Shown here in pieces: positions 41,336 to 54,237 of a DNA stretch of 64,000 bases. Position 1 is the first letter of the stretch, and each line of letters starts with the position of its first letter. Location of the stretch: positions 124,001-188,000 of the forward strand of contig JAKFVT010000027.1 in assembly GCA_021732005.1 (NCBI GenBank), written 5' to 3'. Source of the DNA: Mycobacterium sp. (GTDB lineage Bacteria; Actinomycetota; Actinomycetes; Mycobacteriales; Mycobacteriaceae). Below the pieces are notes generated by a model. The model saw only the letters and a list, made by a program, of their open reading frames with translations. It searched no databases and was not told the origin of the DNA. A program made the position numbers and the translations under genes.

Positions 41336-42341
41336 AGCCCGGCAGGCGCCGGTTGACCAGCAGTGCGGCCAGCGCCGCGACGGCCAGGACCAACGCACCC
41401 AGCCGCAGCCAGCCGGTGCTGGCGTCACCCTTGGTGGTCTCGTAGCCGATCTGGTCCTGCAGTGAGGTGAAGACCTCCTTGAGCTGCTGCAGGCTCGACG
41501 CGGTGTAGGCGTTGCCGCCGGAGAGCTCGGCGATCTTCTTGAGCATTTCGTCGTCGACCGGGACCGGCTGGCGCTGATCGTTGATCTCCACGTAGCCGTA
41601 CGGGGTGCCGAACGACACCGTGGAGATCGGCACGCCTTGATCCTTGGCCGTGCGGGCGGCGGTGAACGCGCCCTTGGGGTTGTCCGGATTGGACGGCACG
41701 GTTTCCTTGCCGTCGGACATCAGCACGATGCGCGCCGGCGGCGGGGTGTCGCCGCCGCCGATGACGGCGCCGACGGTGGCGATCGCCTGCAGCGAGGTGA
41801 AGATCGCCTCGCCGGTGGCGGTGCGGTCGGCCAGCTGCAACTTGTCGATGGCGTTCTTGGTGGCTTCCCGGTTGGTCGTCGGCGACACCAGCACGGTGGC
41901 GGTGCCGGCATAGGCGATCAGGCCCAGGTTGATGCCCGGGGTCAGCTGGTCGGCGAACTGCTTGGCGGCCTCCTGCGCGGCGGCCAGCCGGCTCGGCTCG
42001 ACGTCGGTGGCGCGCATCGACTGCGAGACGTCGATTGTCAACATCACCACGGCGCGGTTACGCGGGATCCGCACGTCGTGCGTCGGTCCGGCCATCGCGA
42101 TAGTCAGCAGCACCAGCGAGGAGATCAGCAGGATCGCCGACAGGTGCCGCCACTTGTTGGGCCGTTTGGGCGCAACACTTTCCAGGAGCTCCATGTTGGC
42201 GAAGCGCAGGAATCGCTTCTGGCGGGCGAACTGCACGACGACGTAGAGCCCGACCAGTCCGGCGATGACGAGCAGGAACAAGAAGAACCACGGGTGTTCG
42301 AAGCCGCCAAGCGTCATCGGCCCGAGCAACGGCAGGGTCAT
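41334..42341 (-). CDS. VWA-domain membrane protein (Rv1481-like, BatA type)
   Basis: The 335-residue protein has two N-terminal membrane helices, a periplasm- or cytoplasm-facing von Willebrand A domain (about 95-300) and a final helix. The MIDAS metal site is seen as DVSQSM near residue 104, with the later TGEAI and MSDGKET segments. Such proteins work with MoxR AAA+ ATPases and DUF58 proteins in chaperone or metal-insertion modules. The ATG at 42341 overlaps the upstream DUF58 gene's stop by four bases. Confidence 0.93.
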
Positions 42342-43282
42342 TGGCTGCCCGCCAGTGCACCGCGGCGACGGGACGCGACGAACCGCACGATGTCGGCGAT
42401 CCAGTCGCGGTCGGTGCGCAGGGTCATCAGCGGCGCACCGCAGCGGCGCAGGGTGCGTGCCACTTCCTCGCGGTGCACCGCGGCGGCTCGGGCGAAGTCG
42501 GAGCGCAGTTGCTCGTCGATGGTGAATTCCCGGGTGACCCCGGATTCGGTGTCCTGCAGGATCACATCGCCGACCGGGGGCAGTTCGACGTCACGCGGGT
42601 CGAGCACCTCGATGCCGAGTACCTCGTGGCGCGCGGCGATCGCGCGCAGCGGCCGCATCCAGGTGATCGGGCCGAGGAAGTCACTGACCACCACCGCCAT
42701 CCCGCGTCGGCGTTCGGGCCTGCGCAGCGCATCGATGGCCGCGGCCAGATCGCCGCGCACCCCGGCCGGAGCCTGCGGCATCGTGGCGATCGTCCGCAGC
42801 AGAGTCTGCTCGTGCATCCGGCCGGACAGCGCAGGCACGCGGGTGATCTTGTCGCCGTTGGCGATGATCGCGCCGATCCGGTTGCCGCCGCCGCTGTTGA
42901 GGTAGGTGATCGCCGCGGCGGCAGCCACCGCGAGGTCGCGCTTCTCGCAGCCGGTGGTGCCGAAGTCCAGGCTGGCCGACATGTCGACCACCAGCCAGGT
43001 CTCCAGCTCGCGGTCGGCGATCATCTGCCGGACGTGCGGGTGGGTGGTGCGGGCGGTGACCGACCAGTCCATCCGGCGCACATCGTCGCCGGGCTGGTAC
43101 ATCCGCGACTCACCGGGCTCGGAGCCCGGGCCGGGGATCAAGCCGAGATGGTCACCGTGCAGCACCCCGTCGAGCTTGCGCTTGACCGTGAGCTCGAGGG
43201 TGCGCAGCGCCGCCGAGAGCTTGGCGTCACCGATCTCACCGCGCTGGAAGGACGGCGGGTGGACGGTTTCGGATTCGCTCAC
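42338..43282 (-). CDS. DUF58 domain protein (Rv1480-like)
   Basis: The 314-residue soluble protein carries the DUF58 signature [22 protein letters not shown] near residue 60, and a degenerate VWA-like fold with [11 protein letters not shown]. It is the middle member of the moxR1-DUF58-VWA operon, an arrangement found across bacteria and thought to serve protein maturation. The GTG at 43282 overlaps the moxR1 stop by four bases (GTGA), and its own stop overlaps the next ATG. Confidence 0.93.
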   Translation of the reverse strand: MSESETVHPPSFQRGEIGDAKLSAALRTLELTVKRKLDGVLHGDHLGLIPGPGSEPGESRMYQPGDDVRRMDWSVTARTTHPHVRQMIADRELETWLVVDMSASLDFGTTGCEKRDLAVAAAAAITYLNSGGGNRIGAIIANGDKITRVPALSGRMHEQTLLRTIATMPQAPAGVRGDLAAAIDALRRPERRRGMAVVVSDFLGPITWMRPLRAIAARHEVLGIEVLDPRDVELPPVGDVILQDTESGVTREFTIDEQLRSDFARAAAVHREEVARTLRRCGAPLMTLRTDRDWIADIVRFVASRRRGALAGSQ

Positions 43283-44397
43283 CGACCGTTGGCACCCGCC
43301 CCGGCGGGAACCACCGGCGGCGCCGAATGCCCTTGCTGCGAAACGGCATTGACCTGAGGCAGCGCGACGGTTTGCAGGATGCGGTTGATAACCGTCTCGG
43401 CTTTGATGTCGTCGGCCAGCGCGTCGTAGGTCAGCACCAGTCGGTGGCGCAGGACGTCGGGGATGACGTCGATGACGTCCTGCGGGATGACGTAGTCACG
43501 GCCGCGGACCAGTGCCAGGGCGCGGGCGGCGGCGATGATGCCCAGCGACGCACGCGGCGAGGCGCCGAACGCAACCCAGGCTTTGACGTCGGGCAGGCCG
43601 AACTGCTCGGGCCGCCGCGTCGCCGTGACGACCCGGACCACATAGTCGACCAACGCGTGGTGGACGAAGTTGTTGGCCGCGACGTTCTGCAGGCGCAGCA
43701 GGTCACCGGTCTCGAGGATCTGCTTGGGCTCCGGCGGGGTGACACCCATCCGATAGATGATTTCGCGCTCTTCTTCCGGCGACGGGTAGTCCACGTTGAT
43801 CTTGAACAGGAAGCGGTCGCGCTGGGCTTCCGGCAGCGGGTAGACACCCTCGTTCTCGATCGGGTTCTGGGTCGCCATCACCAGGAACGGCTTGGGCAGC
43901 TCATAGGTCTTGCCGCCGATGGAGATCTTGCGCTCGGCCATGACCTCCAGCAGCGCCGACTGCACCTTTGCCGGGGCGCGGTTGATCTCGTCGGCCAGCA
44001 GGAAATTCACCACGACCGGGCCGAGTTCGATGTCGAATTCTTCCCGGCCCTGGCGGTAGATGCGGGTACCGATGATGTCGGTGGGCACCAGGTCGGGGGT
44101 GAACTGGATGCGGGCGAAGGTACCGCCGACCACCTTGGCGAATGTCTCGACCGCCAGGGTCTTGGCGACGCCGGGCACACCTTCGAGCAGCACGTGGCCC
44201 TTGGCCAGCAGCCCGACCAGGATCCGCTCGACCAGCTGGTCCTGACCGACGATGATGCGCTTGACCTCGAAGATCGCCCGTTCCAGGGTGTTCACCTCGC
44301 CGGCCAGACCGTTATGGCCCGACGGTGGGGCGGCCGGGGCTCCGCTCGGCCCGGCAAACGATCCGGGGCCTGCGGGCGACCCACCTGGTGACGTCAT
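43279..44397 (-). CDS. moxR1: MoxR-family AAA+ ATPase
   Basis: The 372-residue ATPase has Walker A GVPGVAKT near residue 80, Walker B LLADEINRAP, the sensor 1 segment MATQNPIENEGVYPLPEAQRDRF and an Arg-rich lid. MoxR proteins are molecular chaperones acting with VWA proteins encoded next to them, as here. A GGAGGAAG ribosome site fixes the ATG at 44397; a longer frame upstream lacks one. The N-terminal 30 residues are Pro/Gly-rich and disordered. Confidence 0.94.
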   Translation of the reverse strand: MTSPGGSPAGPGSFAGPSGAPAAPPSGHNGLAGEVNTLERAIFEVKRIIVGQDQLVERILVGLLAKGHVLLEGVPGVAKTLAVETFAKVVGGTFARIQFTPDLVPTDIIGTRIYRQGREEFDIELGPVVVNFLLADEINRAPAKVQSALLEVMAERKISIGGKTYELPKPFLVMATQNPIENEGVYPLPEAQRDRFLFKINVDYPSPEEEREIIYRMGVTPPEPKQILETGDLLRLQNVAANNFVHHALVDYVVRVVTATRRPEQFGLPDVKAWVAFGASPRASLGIIAAARALALVRGRDYVIPQDVIDVIPDVLRHRLVLTYDALADDIKAETVINRILQTVALPQVNAVSQQGHSAPPVVPAGAGANGR

Positions 44398-44427
44398 CGA
44401 CTTCCTCCACGAGCTGTTGGTTTTGGC

Positions 44428-44442
44428 GGGCACGCCGTGCCC
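44428..44442. repeat. Short palindrome between ripB and moxR1
   Basis: GGGCACG-C-CGTGCCC is a perfect 7-base inverted repeat about 30 bases before the moxR1 start. It may be an operator or a hairpin in the 129-base gap between the genes. Confidence 0.35.
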
Positions 44443-44526
44443 TGCCACAACTATTCCAGGCGTTCTGAGATCCGTCGACGTGCCCCGTTCGCTGGCGCGT
44501 CGAGGAGCCAGACGATCGGACAACGG

Positions 44527-45216
44527 CTAGGTCTCGATGATGCGGGTCAGGTACGGCGTCATACCTGCGGTGCGGACCGGGCTGACGGTCACGTGACCGG
44601 CCGCCGACGATGCCTCGAGCATCTGCCCGTTGCCCAGGTAGATGGTGACGTGCTGGGTCCCGCCGGGTCCGTAGAAGATCAGATCGCCGCGCTTCGCCTG
44701 CGACGGCGGGATGTGCCGGCCGGCGTTGTACTGATCGCCGGAGTACTTGGGAATCTGCACGCCGACGCCGGCGAAGGCGTACCGGGTGAAGCCCGAGCAG
44801 TCGTAGCCCACCTTGCCGGCGTCTTCCTCCACGCCGGCACTGGGCCCGTTGATCGCGCCGCCACCCCACGAGTACGGGACGCCCTGCTGCGATGCGCCCC
44901 GGGCGATGACGTATTCGATGGCCTGCGGTCCGCGAACCCGGCTGCCCGGCAGCGCCGACGGCGAGCCGCCGAAGCCCAGACCGGACAGGAACTTGCGGCC
45001 CAGGTCCATGGTCGCCTGGGCGGCCTGCTGAGTGACCTGCAGCGAGGCGTTGGCCATCGCGACCGGATCACCGGGTGCTCCCGCGCTCAGGATCTTGGGC
45101 AGCGTCGGATCCCACTCGCCCGGATCGGCATTGGCCGGGCTGGCGATGCCCAGCCCCAACGTGAGTGCCGTCAGGATCGTCCCGACGAAGAGCCGTCGAG
45201 AAGTGTTGCGAGACAT
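44527..45216 (-). CDS. ripB: NlpC/P60 peptidoglycan endopeptidase RipB
   Basis: RipB cleaves the D-Glu-mDAP bond of peptidoglycan stem peptides. The 229-residue preprotein has a signal peptide (cut after ANA near residue 30) and a C-terminal NlpC/P60 domain with catalytic C140 in YDCSGF, H189 in QHVTIYLG and E201. It lacks the long coiled-coil of RipA. The start codon is 13 bases after the ripA stop, so the two hydrolases form an operon, as in M. tuberculosis. Confidence 0.96.
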   Translation of the reverse strand: MSRNTSRRLFVGTILTALTLGLGIASPANADPGEWDPTLPKILSAGAPGDPVAMANASLQVTQQAAQATMDLGRKFLSGLGFGGSPSALPGSRVRGPQAIEYVIARGASQQGVPYSWGGGAINGPSAGVEEDAGKVGYDCSGFTRYAFAGVGVQIPKYSGDQYNAGRHIPPSQAKRGDLIFYGPGGTQHVTIYLGNGQMLEASSAAGHVTVSPVRTAGMTPYLTRIIET

Positions 45217-45229
45217 GGGTGAAACTCCG

Positions 45230-46687
45230 TCAGTATTCGATGTAGCGGATGACGAACGGTGTCATGCCACTGGTACGCACCGGTGAGATCTTGACGCTCG
45301 ATCCGGTGTAGGGAGCCTCGAGCATCTGGCCCTGGCCCAGGTAGAGCGTCACGTGCTGGCTGCCGCCCGGGCCGTAGAAGATCACGTCACCGCGGCGCAT
45401 CTGCGACGACGGGATCTTGCGGCCCATGTTGTATTGCGACCCCGAGTAGTGCGGCAGTTTGATGCCGACGCCGGCGAACGCGTAGAGGATCAGCCCCGAG
45501 CAGTCGAAGCCGACGGTGCCTGCGCCGCTGTCGATGCCGTTACTGGGGCCGGTGGCGGTCCCGCCGCCCCACGAGTACGGCACGCCCATCTGGGACATGG
45601 CGCGTTTGATGACGTACTCGGAGGCCTGCGCGCCGTTGGCGTACGGGATCACGCCGTTGGTGATGCCGGTGTCGTCGGGCTTCAGAATGCCGAGCTTTTG
45701 CAGGAAGCTCTTGCCCATCTGCTTGGTCGCGTTCAGCGACGACGACGAGATCTGCAGGACGGCGTTGATGATCTGGATCGGGTCGCCGGAGACGAAGGCG
45801 CTGGGCACCATCGGCAGCGTGGTGTCCCATTCGGAGGCACTGCCGTAGGGCGGGATCGTCCCGCCGCCCGGCGCCTTCGGCGAGCCGGGGGCGGCCGGGT
45901 CCCAACGATCCCCCGGGGTCGCCGGGCCGGTCGCCGCCGATTGTGGAACCGCCGCAGGCGAATTCGCGGGCGCCGACCACTGCCGGGCGGCGTCGAGCTT
46001 GTCCTGGGCGGTCTTGCGCTCGGCGGCCAGCCGGTTGATCTCGGCCTGCTGGTCGGTGAACGTCTGCTTGGCCGCGGTCAGCGCGTCGACCGCGGACTGC
46101 TGGCTGGCCTCGGCGTCGGCGAGGGCCTTGTCGGCGTTGTCCTTGGCCAGCCGGGCCGCGGACTCCTGGTTGATCTGTTCGGTGCGGGCCCGTTGCAGGT
46201 CGGTCATCACCTGCTGCGAGCTGACCGCCAGGGTCTGCCCCACCGAGGCGGTGGACAGGATGTCCTCGGGGTTGGTCGCCATGACCAGCGAGGCCGACGG
46301 CCCGTTGATGTAGGTCGCGGCGGCGAAGGTGTCGAATCGCTTCTGGGCGTCGGCAATTGCGGCATTGGCGTCCTTCACCCCTTGCGCGCTGGCGTCGACC
46401 TTTTCCTGGGCCGCGGCCGCCGCGTCACGCGCGGTCTGGACGTCGACGAGTGCTTTGTTGACGCTTTCCTGCTCGGCCTGCACCTTGGCGCCGATGTCCT
46501 GCAGCCGCTGGTTGGCGTCGGCGACATCGGCGATCAGCCCTGCGATGGTGGTGGGCGCGGCACCGGGCTCGGCCTGGGCCAGTCCGGGCATCGTGAACGT
46601 CATGGCGACGCTGAGCGCCAGCGGGCCCACCGGCTTGGCGATCCTAATGGCCGGCCGGACAAGAGAGCCGCGAAGGGAACGTCTCAT
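45230..46687 (-). CDS. ripA: NlpC/P60 peptidoglycan endopeptidase RipA
   Basis: RipA is the septal D,L-endopeptidase needed for daughter-cell separation. The 485-residue preprotein has a signal peptide (residues 1-39, ending AQA). An Ala/Gln-rich coiled-coil autoinhibitory region (about 50-240) is followed by a Pro/Ala linker. The catalytic domain has C396 in FDCSG, H445 in QHVTLYLG and E457, each 13 residues later than the M. tuberculosis triad. The ATG at 46687 follows an AGGAGA ribosome site. Two MtrA-like direct repeats lie 50-110 bases upstream. Confidence 0.97.
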   Translation of the reverse strand: MRRSLRGSLVRPAIRIAKPVGPLALSVAMTFTMPGLAQAEPGAAPTTIAGLIADVADANQRLQDIGAKVQAEQESVNKALVDVQTARDAAAAAQEKVDASAQGVKDANAAIADAQKRFDTFAAATYINGPSASLVMATNPEDILSTASVGQTLAVSSQQVMTDLQRARTEQINQESAARLAKDNADKALADAEASQQSAVDALTAAKQTFTDQQAEINRLAAERKTAQDKLDAARQWSAPANSPAAVPQSAATGPATPGDRWDPAAPGSPKAPGGGTIPPYGSASEWDTTLPMVPSAFVSGDPIQIINAVLQISSSSLNATKQMGKSFLQKLGILKPDDTGITNGVIPYANGAQASEYVIKRAMSQMGVPYSWGGGTATGPSNGIDSGAGTVGFDCSGLILYAFAGVGIKLPHYSGSQYNMGRKIPSSQMRRGDVIFYGPGGSQHVTLYLGQGQMLEAPYTGSSVKISPVRTSGMTPFVIRYIEY

Positions 46688-46737
46688 TCGACCCTGGTCT
46701 CCTCTGCTTCACACGTGCAGTCACGCCAGCAACAGAT

Positions 46738-46797
46738 GTCACATGAGTCACATCATTAACAATGGCGACAGTTGCACCGTACGTCACATTTGTCGCA
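46738..46797. promoter_or_regulatory. Two MtrA-like direct repeats upstream of ripA
   Basis: GTCACA-TGA-GTCACA (46738-46752) and GTCACA-TTT-GTCGCA (46783-46797) are direct repeats with a 9-base period. They match the recalled GTCACA-based motif of the response regulator MtrA, which is reported to control ripA. They lie 51 and 96 bases upstream of the start. The remaining 85 bases to 46882 are AT-rich with no gene. Confidence 0.6.
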
Positions 46798-46882
46798 GAG
46801 GAAACTTCCGGCAAGAATTACATGTTTGTCATTTACGGGATGTTGCCGAAAAGTAATCTTATTGATTTGCCAGGGATGGCTA

Positions 46883-47443
46883 TTATCCCTGCTCAGATGC
46901 CATATCGCTAGGTTGCGAACGGCGGGCTCGAAGCTGCAGAACCCGGGTCAAAACAGCCGCTACAGCCACCCCGATCACAAGCGTGATCGTTAATCCGATC
47001 CAGGGAAAGTCGGGGGTTTGCAATTGATCGACAAATGCCTGCGTACCGACCACCGGATTGGGCGCCGTCTTGGCCACGTCCTGACCCGCCTCGAGGATGA
47101 CGCGGTCATAGGTTGTGCTGTACGTCCCCGCCCACCCGGGGCTGAGGACCAGCACCGTAGAGCCGGGATTGCCCTGCCCGATCTCGGTGGCGATATCGCG
47201 CAGCGGGGTGTCGATCGCCGGGCTCTTGTCCATCACGACGACCTTGAGATCGATGCCGTGTCCCTTGGCCGAGGCCACCACCCTCTGCAAGGCGGCGACG
47301 TCGGCCGCGGGTGCGGCGACACCGTCGGCGGCCACATCGGCCTTGACCGCGGCCAGGCACTGGTCGACCGGAGTCGACGGGGCAAGCCCGGCACTGCTGC
47401 ACACCTCCACCGGGATGAAGGTCGGCGCGTGCGGAATCGTCAC
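46883..47443 (-). CDS. Conserved membrane protein (Rv1476-like)
   Basis: The 186-residue protein has an extracytoplasmic domain (about 20-130) with the TPM-like segment LKVVVMDKSPAIDTPLRDIATEIG and VLVLSPGWAGTYST, then one transmembrane helix (about 145-170) and a basic C-terminal tail. The length equals that of Rv1476, next to ripA in M. tuberculosis. The GTG at 47443 is favoured because TACCGT on the minus strand (47452-47457) lies 8 bases upstream; a longer frame from 47536 is less likely. It is divergent from acn. A link to cell-wall hydrolase control is suggested only by position. Confidence 0.85.
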   Translation of the reverse strand: MTIPHAPTFIPVEVCSSAGLAPSTPVDQCLAAVKADVAADGVAAPAADVAALQRVVASAKGHGIDLKVVVMDKSPAIDTPLRDIATEIGQGNPGSTVLVLSPGWAGTYSTTYDRVILEAGQDVAKTAPNPVVGTQAFVDQLQTPDFPWIGLTITLVIGVAVAAVLTRVLQLRARRSQPSDMASEQG

Positions 47444-47548
47444 GGTCCGAAACGGTACCGCGCGGCCCACCCCGGGGTGGCACCACGCGCCGGAGAAGAC
47501 AAGACTGGGTGTTGGCCCGCCGGCCGTGGCGGACACCGAACCACCCCT

Positions 47549-47572
47549 TTAACAGGACAGCCGTACTGTTAA
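47549..47572. promoter_or_regulatory. AcnR-type operator upstream of acn
   Basis: CAGGAC-AGCC-GTACTG (47553-47568) fits the recalled corynebacterial AcnR motif CAGNAC-nnnc-GTACTG exactly. It is embedded in a longer inverted repeat TTAACAG...CTGTTAA. TAATAT at 47570-47575 is a probable -10, so a bound repressor would block RNA polymerase. A TetR gene directly follows acn. Confidence 0.7.
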
Positions 47573-50455
<2,883 letters not shown>

Positions 50456-50462
50456 CTCCGAC

Positions 50463-51032
50463 GTGCCCAGGGTCAGCGAGGATCATCTGGCGGCCCGCCG
50501 CCGCCAGATCCTCGACGGCGCACGGCGCTGCTTCGCCGAGTACGGCTATGAGCAGGCGACCGTGCGCCGGCTGGAGCAGACCATCGGTCTGTCGCGCGGT
50601 GCGATCTTCCATCACTACCGCGACAAGGACACACTGTTCTTTGCACTCGCCCGCGAGGATGCCGCGCGGATGGCCGAGGTGGCGGCACGCGAGGGTCTCA
50701 TCCAGGTGATGCGGGACATGCTGGCCGCGCCCGATCAATTCGATTGGCTTGCCACACGATTGGAGATCGCCCGCAAGCTGCGAAACGACCCGGTGTTTCA
50801 TCAGGGCTGGGTGGAGCGCTCAGCGGAATTGGCCTCGGCGACCTCGGAGCGGCTGCGCCAGCAGAAGCAGGCCGGCCGGCTACGCGATGACGTGGCGCCC
50901 GACGTGTTGCAGTGCTACCTGGACCTGGTGCTCGACGGACTGGTCGCGCGGCTGGCGACGGGCGAAGATCCCCAGCGACTTTCGGCAGTGCTGGATCTGG
51001 TGGAGGATTCGGTGCGGGCTACCGACGCGTGA
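50463..51032 (+). CDS. TetR-family regulator, AcnR-like (Rv1474c type)
   Basis: The 189-residue protein has an N-terminal HTH (RQILDGARRCFAEYGYEQATVRRLEQTIGLS then RGAIFHHYRDKDTLF) and a helical ligand domain. The acn-tetR order is shared with corynebacteria, where AcnR represses acn. The GTG at 50463 is seven bases after the acn stop, so the repressor is co-expressed with its likely target and would be autoregulated through the upstream operator. The 3' end overlaps the convergent Rv1473A-like gene by 14 bases. Confidence 0.92.
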   Translation: MPRVSEDHLAARRRQILDGARRCFAEYGYEQATVRRLEQTIGLSRGAIFHHYRDKDTLFFALAREDAARMAEVAAREGLIQVMRDMLAAPDQFDWLATRLEIARKLRNDPVFHQGWVERSAELASATSERLRQQKQAGRLRDDVAPDVLQCYLDLVLDGLVARLATGEDPQRLSAVLDLVEDSVRATDA

Positions 51033-51207
51033 CGTGATTGGGCCCGCCGCGGCTGCGCATCGTGGTCCCGGACTCGCGCAGCAGCGCATGGATCGAACCG
51101 TACGAACGGCCCGTCGACGCCACCAGGGTGCGAATGCTCGCGCCGCCCTCGTAGGCGTTTCGCAGAGTGTCCAGCAACTGGTCTCGAGCTTCGTTGGGCT
51201 TCCTCAT
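51019..51207 (-). CDS. Small HTH protein (Rv1473A-like)
   Basis: The 62-residue protein is basic and has a helix-turn-helix (GASIRTLVASTGRSYGSIHAL) of the type found in short actinobacterial DNA-binding proteins. The sequence begins MRKPNEARDQLLDTLRNAY and is close in length and composition to Rv1473A. A GGGAGGG ribosome site upstream of the ATG at 51207 fixes the start; a longer frame to 51243 is rejected. It lies between acn-tetR and the ABC-F gene. Its targets are unknown. Confidence 0.88.
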   Translation of the reverse strand: MRKPNEARDQLLDTLRNAYEGGASIRTLVASTGRSYGSIHALLRESGTTMRSRGGPNHVTRR

Positions 51208-51303
51208 GATCACCCTCCCCGGTGGATCCACGCCGATAGGCATGAGAGTAGAAGCGCGGGTCGGCGAGTTGGGGGGAATGACCGAAATCGTTTATGCCAG
51301 TTG

Positions 51304-52932
<1,629 letters not shown>

Positions 52933-52947
52933 GCGCGCTACTCCTTG

Positions 52948-53772
52948 TTAAGTCTTGTCGTCGGTGAAGACCGGGGCGCGGTTCTCGGCGCGCGCAGCGA
53001 CCGCCTCTTCGAAGTTGGCGGTGAGCAGGCGCACATAAAGCTGCCCGAGGCCCTCGGCCTGCATATGCCCTTCCAGGCTACCGGCGTCTAGTCCACTCCA
53101 CAGCGTCCGCTTGGTCAACTCGGTTCCGGGCCGGGAGAACGCCGCGATGCGGGCAGCGATCTCGAAGGCGGCCGGCAGCAGGTCCTCGTCGGGCACCTGA
53201 CGGGACACCAGTCCGATCCGTTCGGCCTCCTGCGCATCGACGTCGCGCCCCGTGAGCATGATCTCGAAGGCCCGCGACGAGCCGATCGCGCGGGGCAGCA
53301 GGTAACTCAGGCCCAGTTCACTGGCCGTGAGTCCGTTGTTGATGCCGGCGGCGCGGAAATAGGCGCCGCTGGAGGCCACCCGGATGTCGGCGGCCAGCGC
53401 CAGACACAACCCGCCGCCGATGGCCGCGCCGTTGACCGCGGCGATGATCGGCTGGTGCAGCTTGCGCATGGCGAGAATCACATCGTCGAGCACGTCCATC
53501 GACCGCAGCCCGAACGACGGGCGGGTCAGCCCGGCGACGTGCGGGACCGAGCCGGCGGACTTGTGGTCGGCGCCGGACGAGAACCCCCGGCCGGCGCCGG
53601 TCAGCACGACCGCACGCACGTCGTTGTCGTGCTTGAGTTCGGTGAGGACTTCCCGCAACGGCAGCATGACGTCAAACGCCATGGAGTTCATCCGCTCGGG
53701 CCGGTTCAGGGTGACCAGAGCGATGTTGGGCTGCGGTTTTTCGACGAGGACGAAACCTGTGTCACGAATCAC
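52948..53772 (-). CDS. echA12: Enoyl-CoA hydratase/isomerase family protein
   Basis: The 274-residue crotonase-fold protein has the oxyanion-hole segments GRGFSSGADHKS (about 62-75) and AAIGGGLCLALAADIRVAS, and a downstream SELGLSYLLPRAIG helix with the usual catalytic-Glu position. The position next to the ABC-F gene and trxA matches EchA12 (Rv1472). The substrate is unknown. The start is a GTG at 53772. Confidence 0.9.
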   Translation of the reverse strand: MIRDTGFVLVEKPQPNIALVTLNRPERMNSMAFDVMLPLREVLTELKHDNDVRAVVLTGAGRGFSSGADHKSAGSVPHVAGLTRPSFGLRSMDVLDDVILAMRKLHQPIIAAVNGAAIGGGLCLALAADIRVASSGAYFRAAGINNGLTASELGLSYLLPRAIGSSRAFEIMLTGRDVDAQEAERIGLVSRQVPDEDLLPAAFEIAARIAAFSRPGTELTKRTLWSGLDAGSLEGHMQAEGLGQLYVRLLTANFEEAVAARAENRAPVFTDDKT

Positions 53773-53798
53773 CGTTGCACGGTAACCCGCCTACGGGA

Positions 53799-54158
53799 TC
53801 AGGCGTCCTTGGACTGGGACGAGACCGCCGAGTCGACGTCGAACTCTTTGACCTGGCGGATGAGGTCCTCCAGCGCCGCGGGCGGAAGTGCACCAGCCTG
53901 GTTGAAAATCAGCTTGCCCTTTTTGAACGCCATCAGCGTCGGGATGGAGCGGATCTCAGCGGCGGCCGCCAGTTCCTGCTCGGCCTCGGTGTCGACCTTG
54001 CCGTAGACGACGTCCGGGTGCTGTTCCGACGACGCGGTGAAGGTCGGCGCGAAGGCCCGGCACGGTCCGCACCACGACGCCCAGAAGTCGACCAGCACGA
54101 TGTCGTTGCCGGTGATGGTGTCGTTGAAGTTCTGTGCGGTCAGGTCTTGGGTAGCCAC
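53799..54158 (-). CDS. trxA: Thioredoxin
   Basis: This 119-residue thioredoxin has the active site WCGPC (C30, C33) in VLVDFWASWCGPC, the cis-Pro segment SIPTLMAF and a short C-terminal extension rich in Asp and Ser. It reduces protein disulfides with thioredoxin reductase. The GTG at 54158 has an AGGA ribosome site close upstream; longer upstream starts would cross an AT-rich tandem repeat. It lies next to echA12 as in M. tuberculosis, but the metal ATPase gene ctpD expected beside it is replaced here by an OYE reductase group. Confidence 0.93.
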   Translation of the reverse strand: MATQDLTAQNFNDTITGNDIVLVDFWASWCGPCRAFAPTFTASSEQHPDVVYGKVDTEAEQELAAAAEIRSIPTLMAFKKGKLIFNQAGALPPAALEDLIRQVKEFDVDSAVSSQSKDA

Positions 54159-54195
54159 GTCAGTCCTAACGTCTGGTTGTCGCTGTGTGTTCCCT

Positions 54196-54237
54196 GTAGC
54201 TCTCAATACAAACGGGGTAGCTGTCAATACAAACGGG
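54196..54237. repeat. Tandem 21-base duplication across the reductase stop codon
   Basis: Two adjacent 21-base units (54196-54216 and 54217-54237) differ at one base; both contain TCAATACAAACGGG. The right-hand copy encodes the last codons and stop of the OYE reductase on the minus strand, so the left copy is a duplicate of that gene end lying in the trxA leader. Confidence 0.75.

Noticed and set aside
47444..47536. N-terminal extension of the Rv1476-like protein
   Set aside because: The start at 47443 gives the length of Rv1476 and has a -10 at leaderless spacing.
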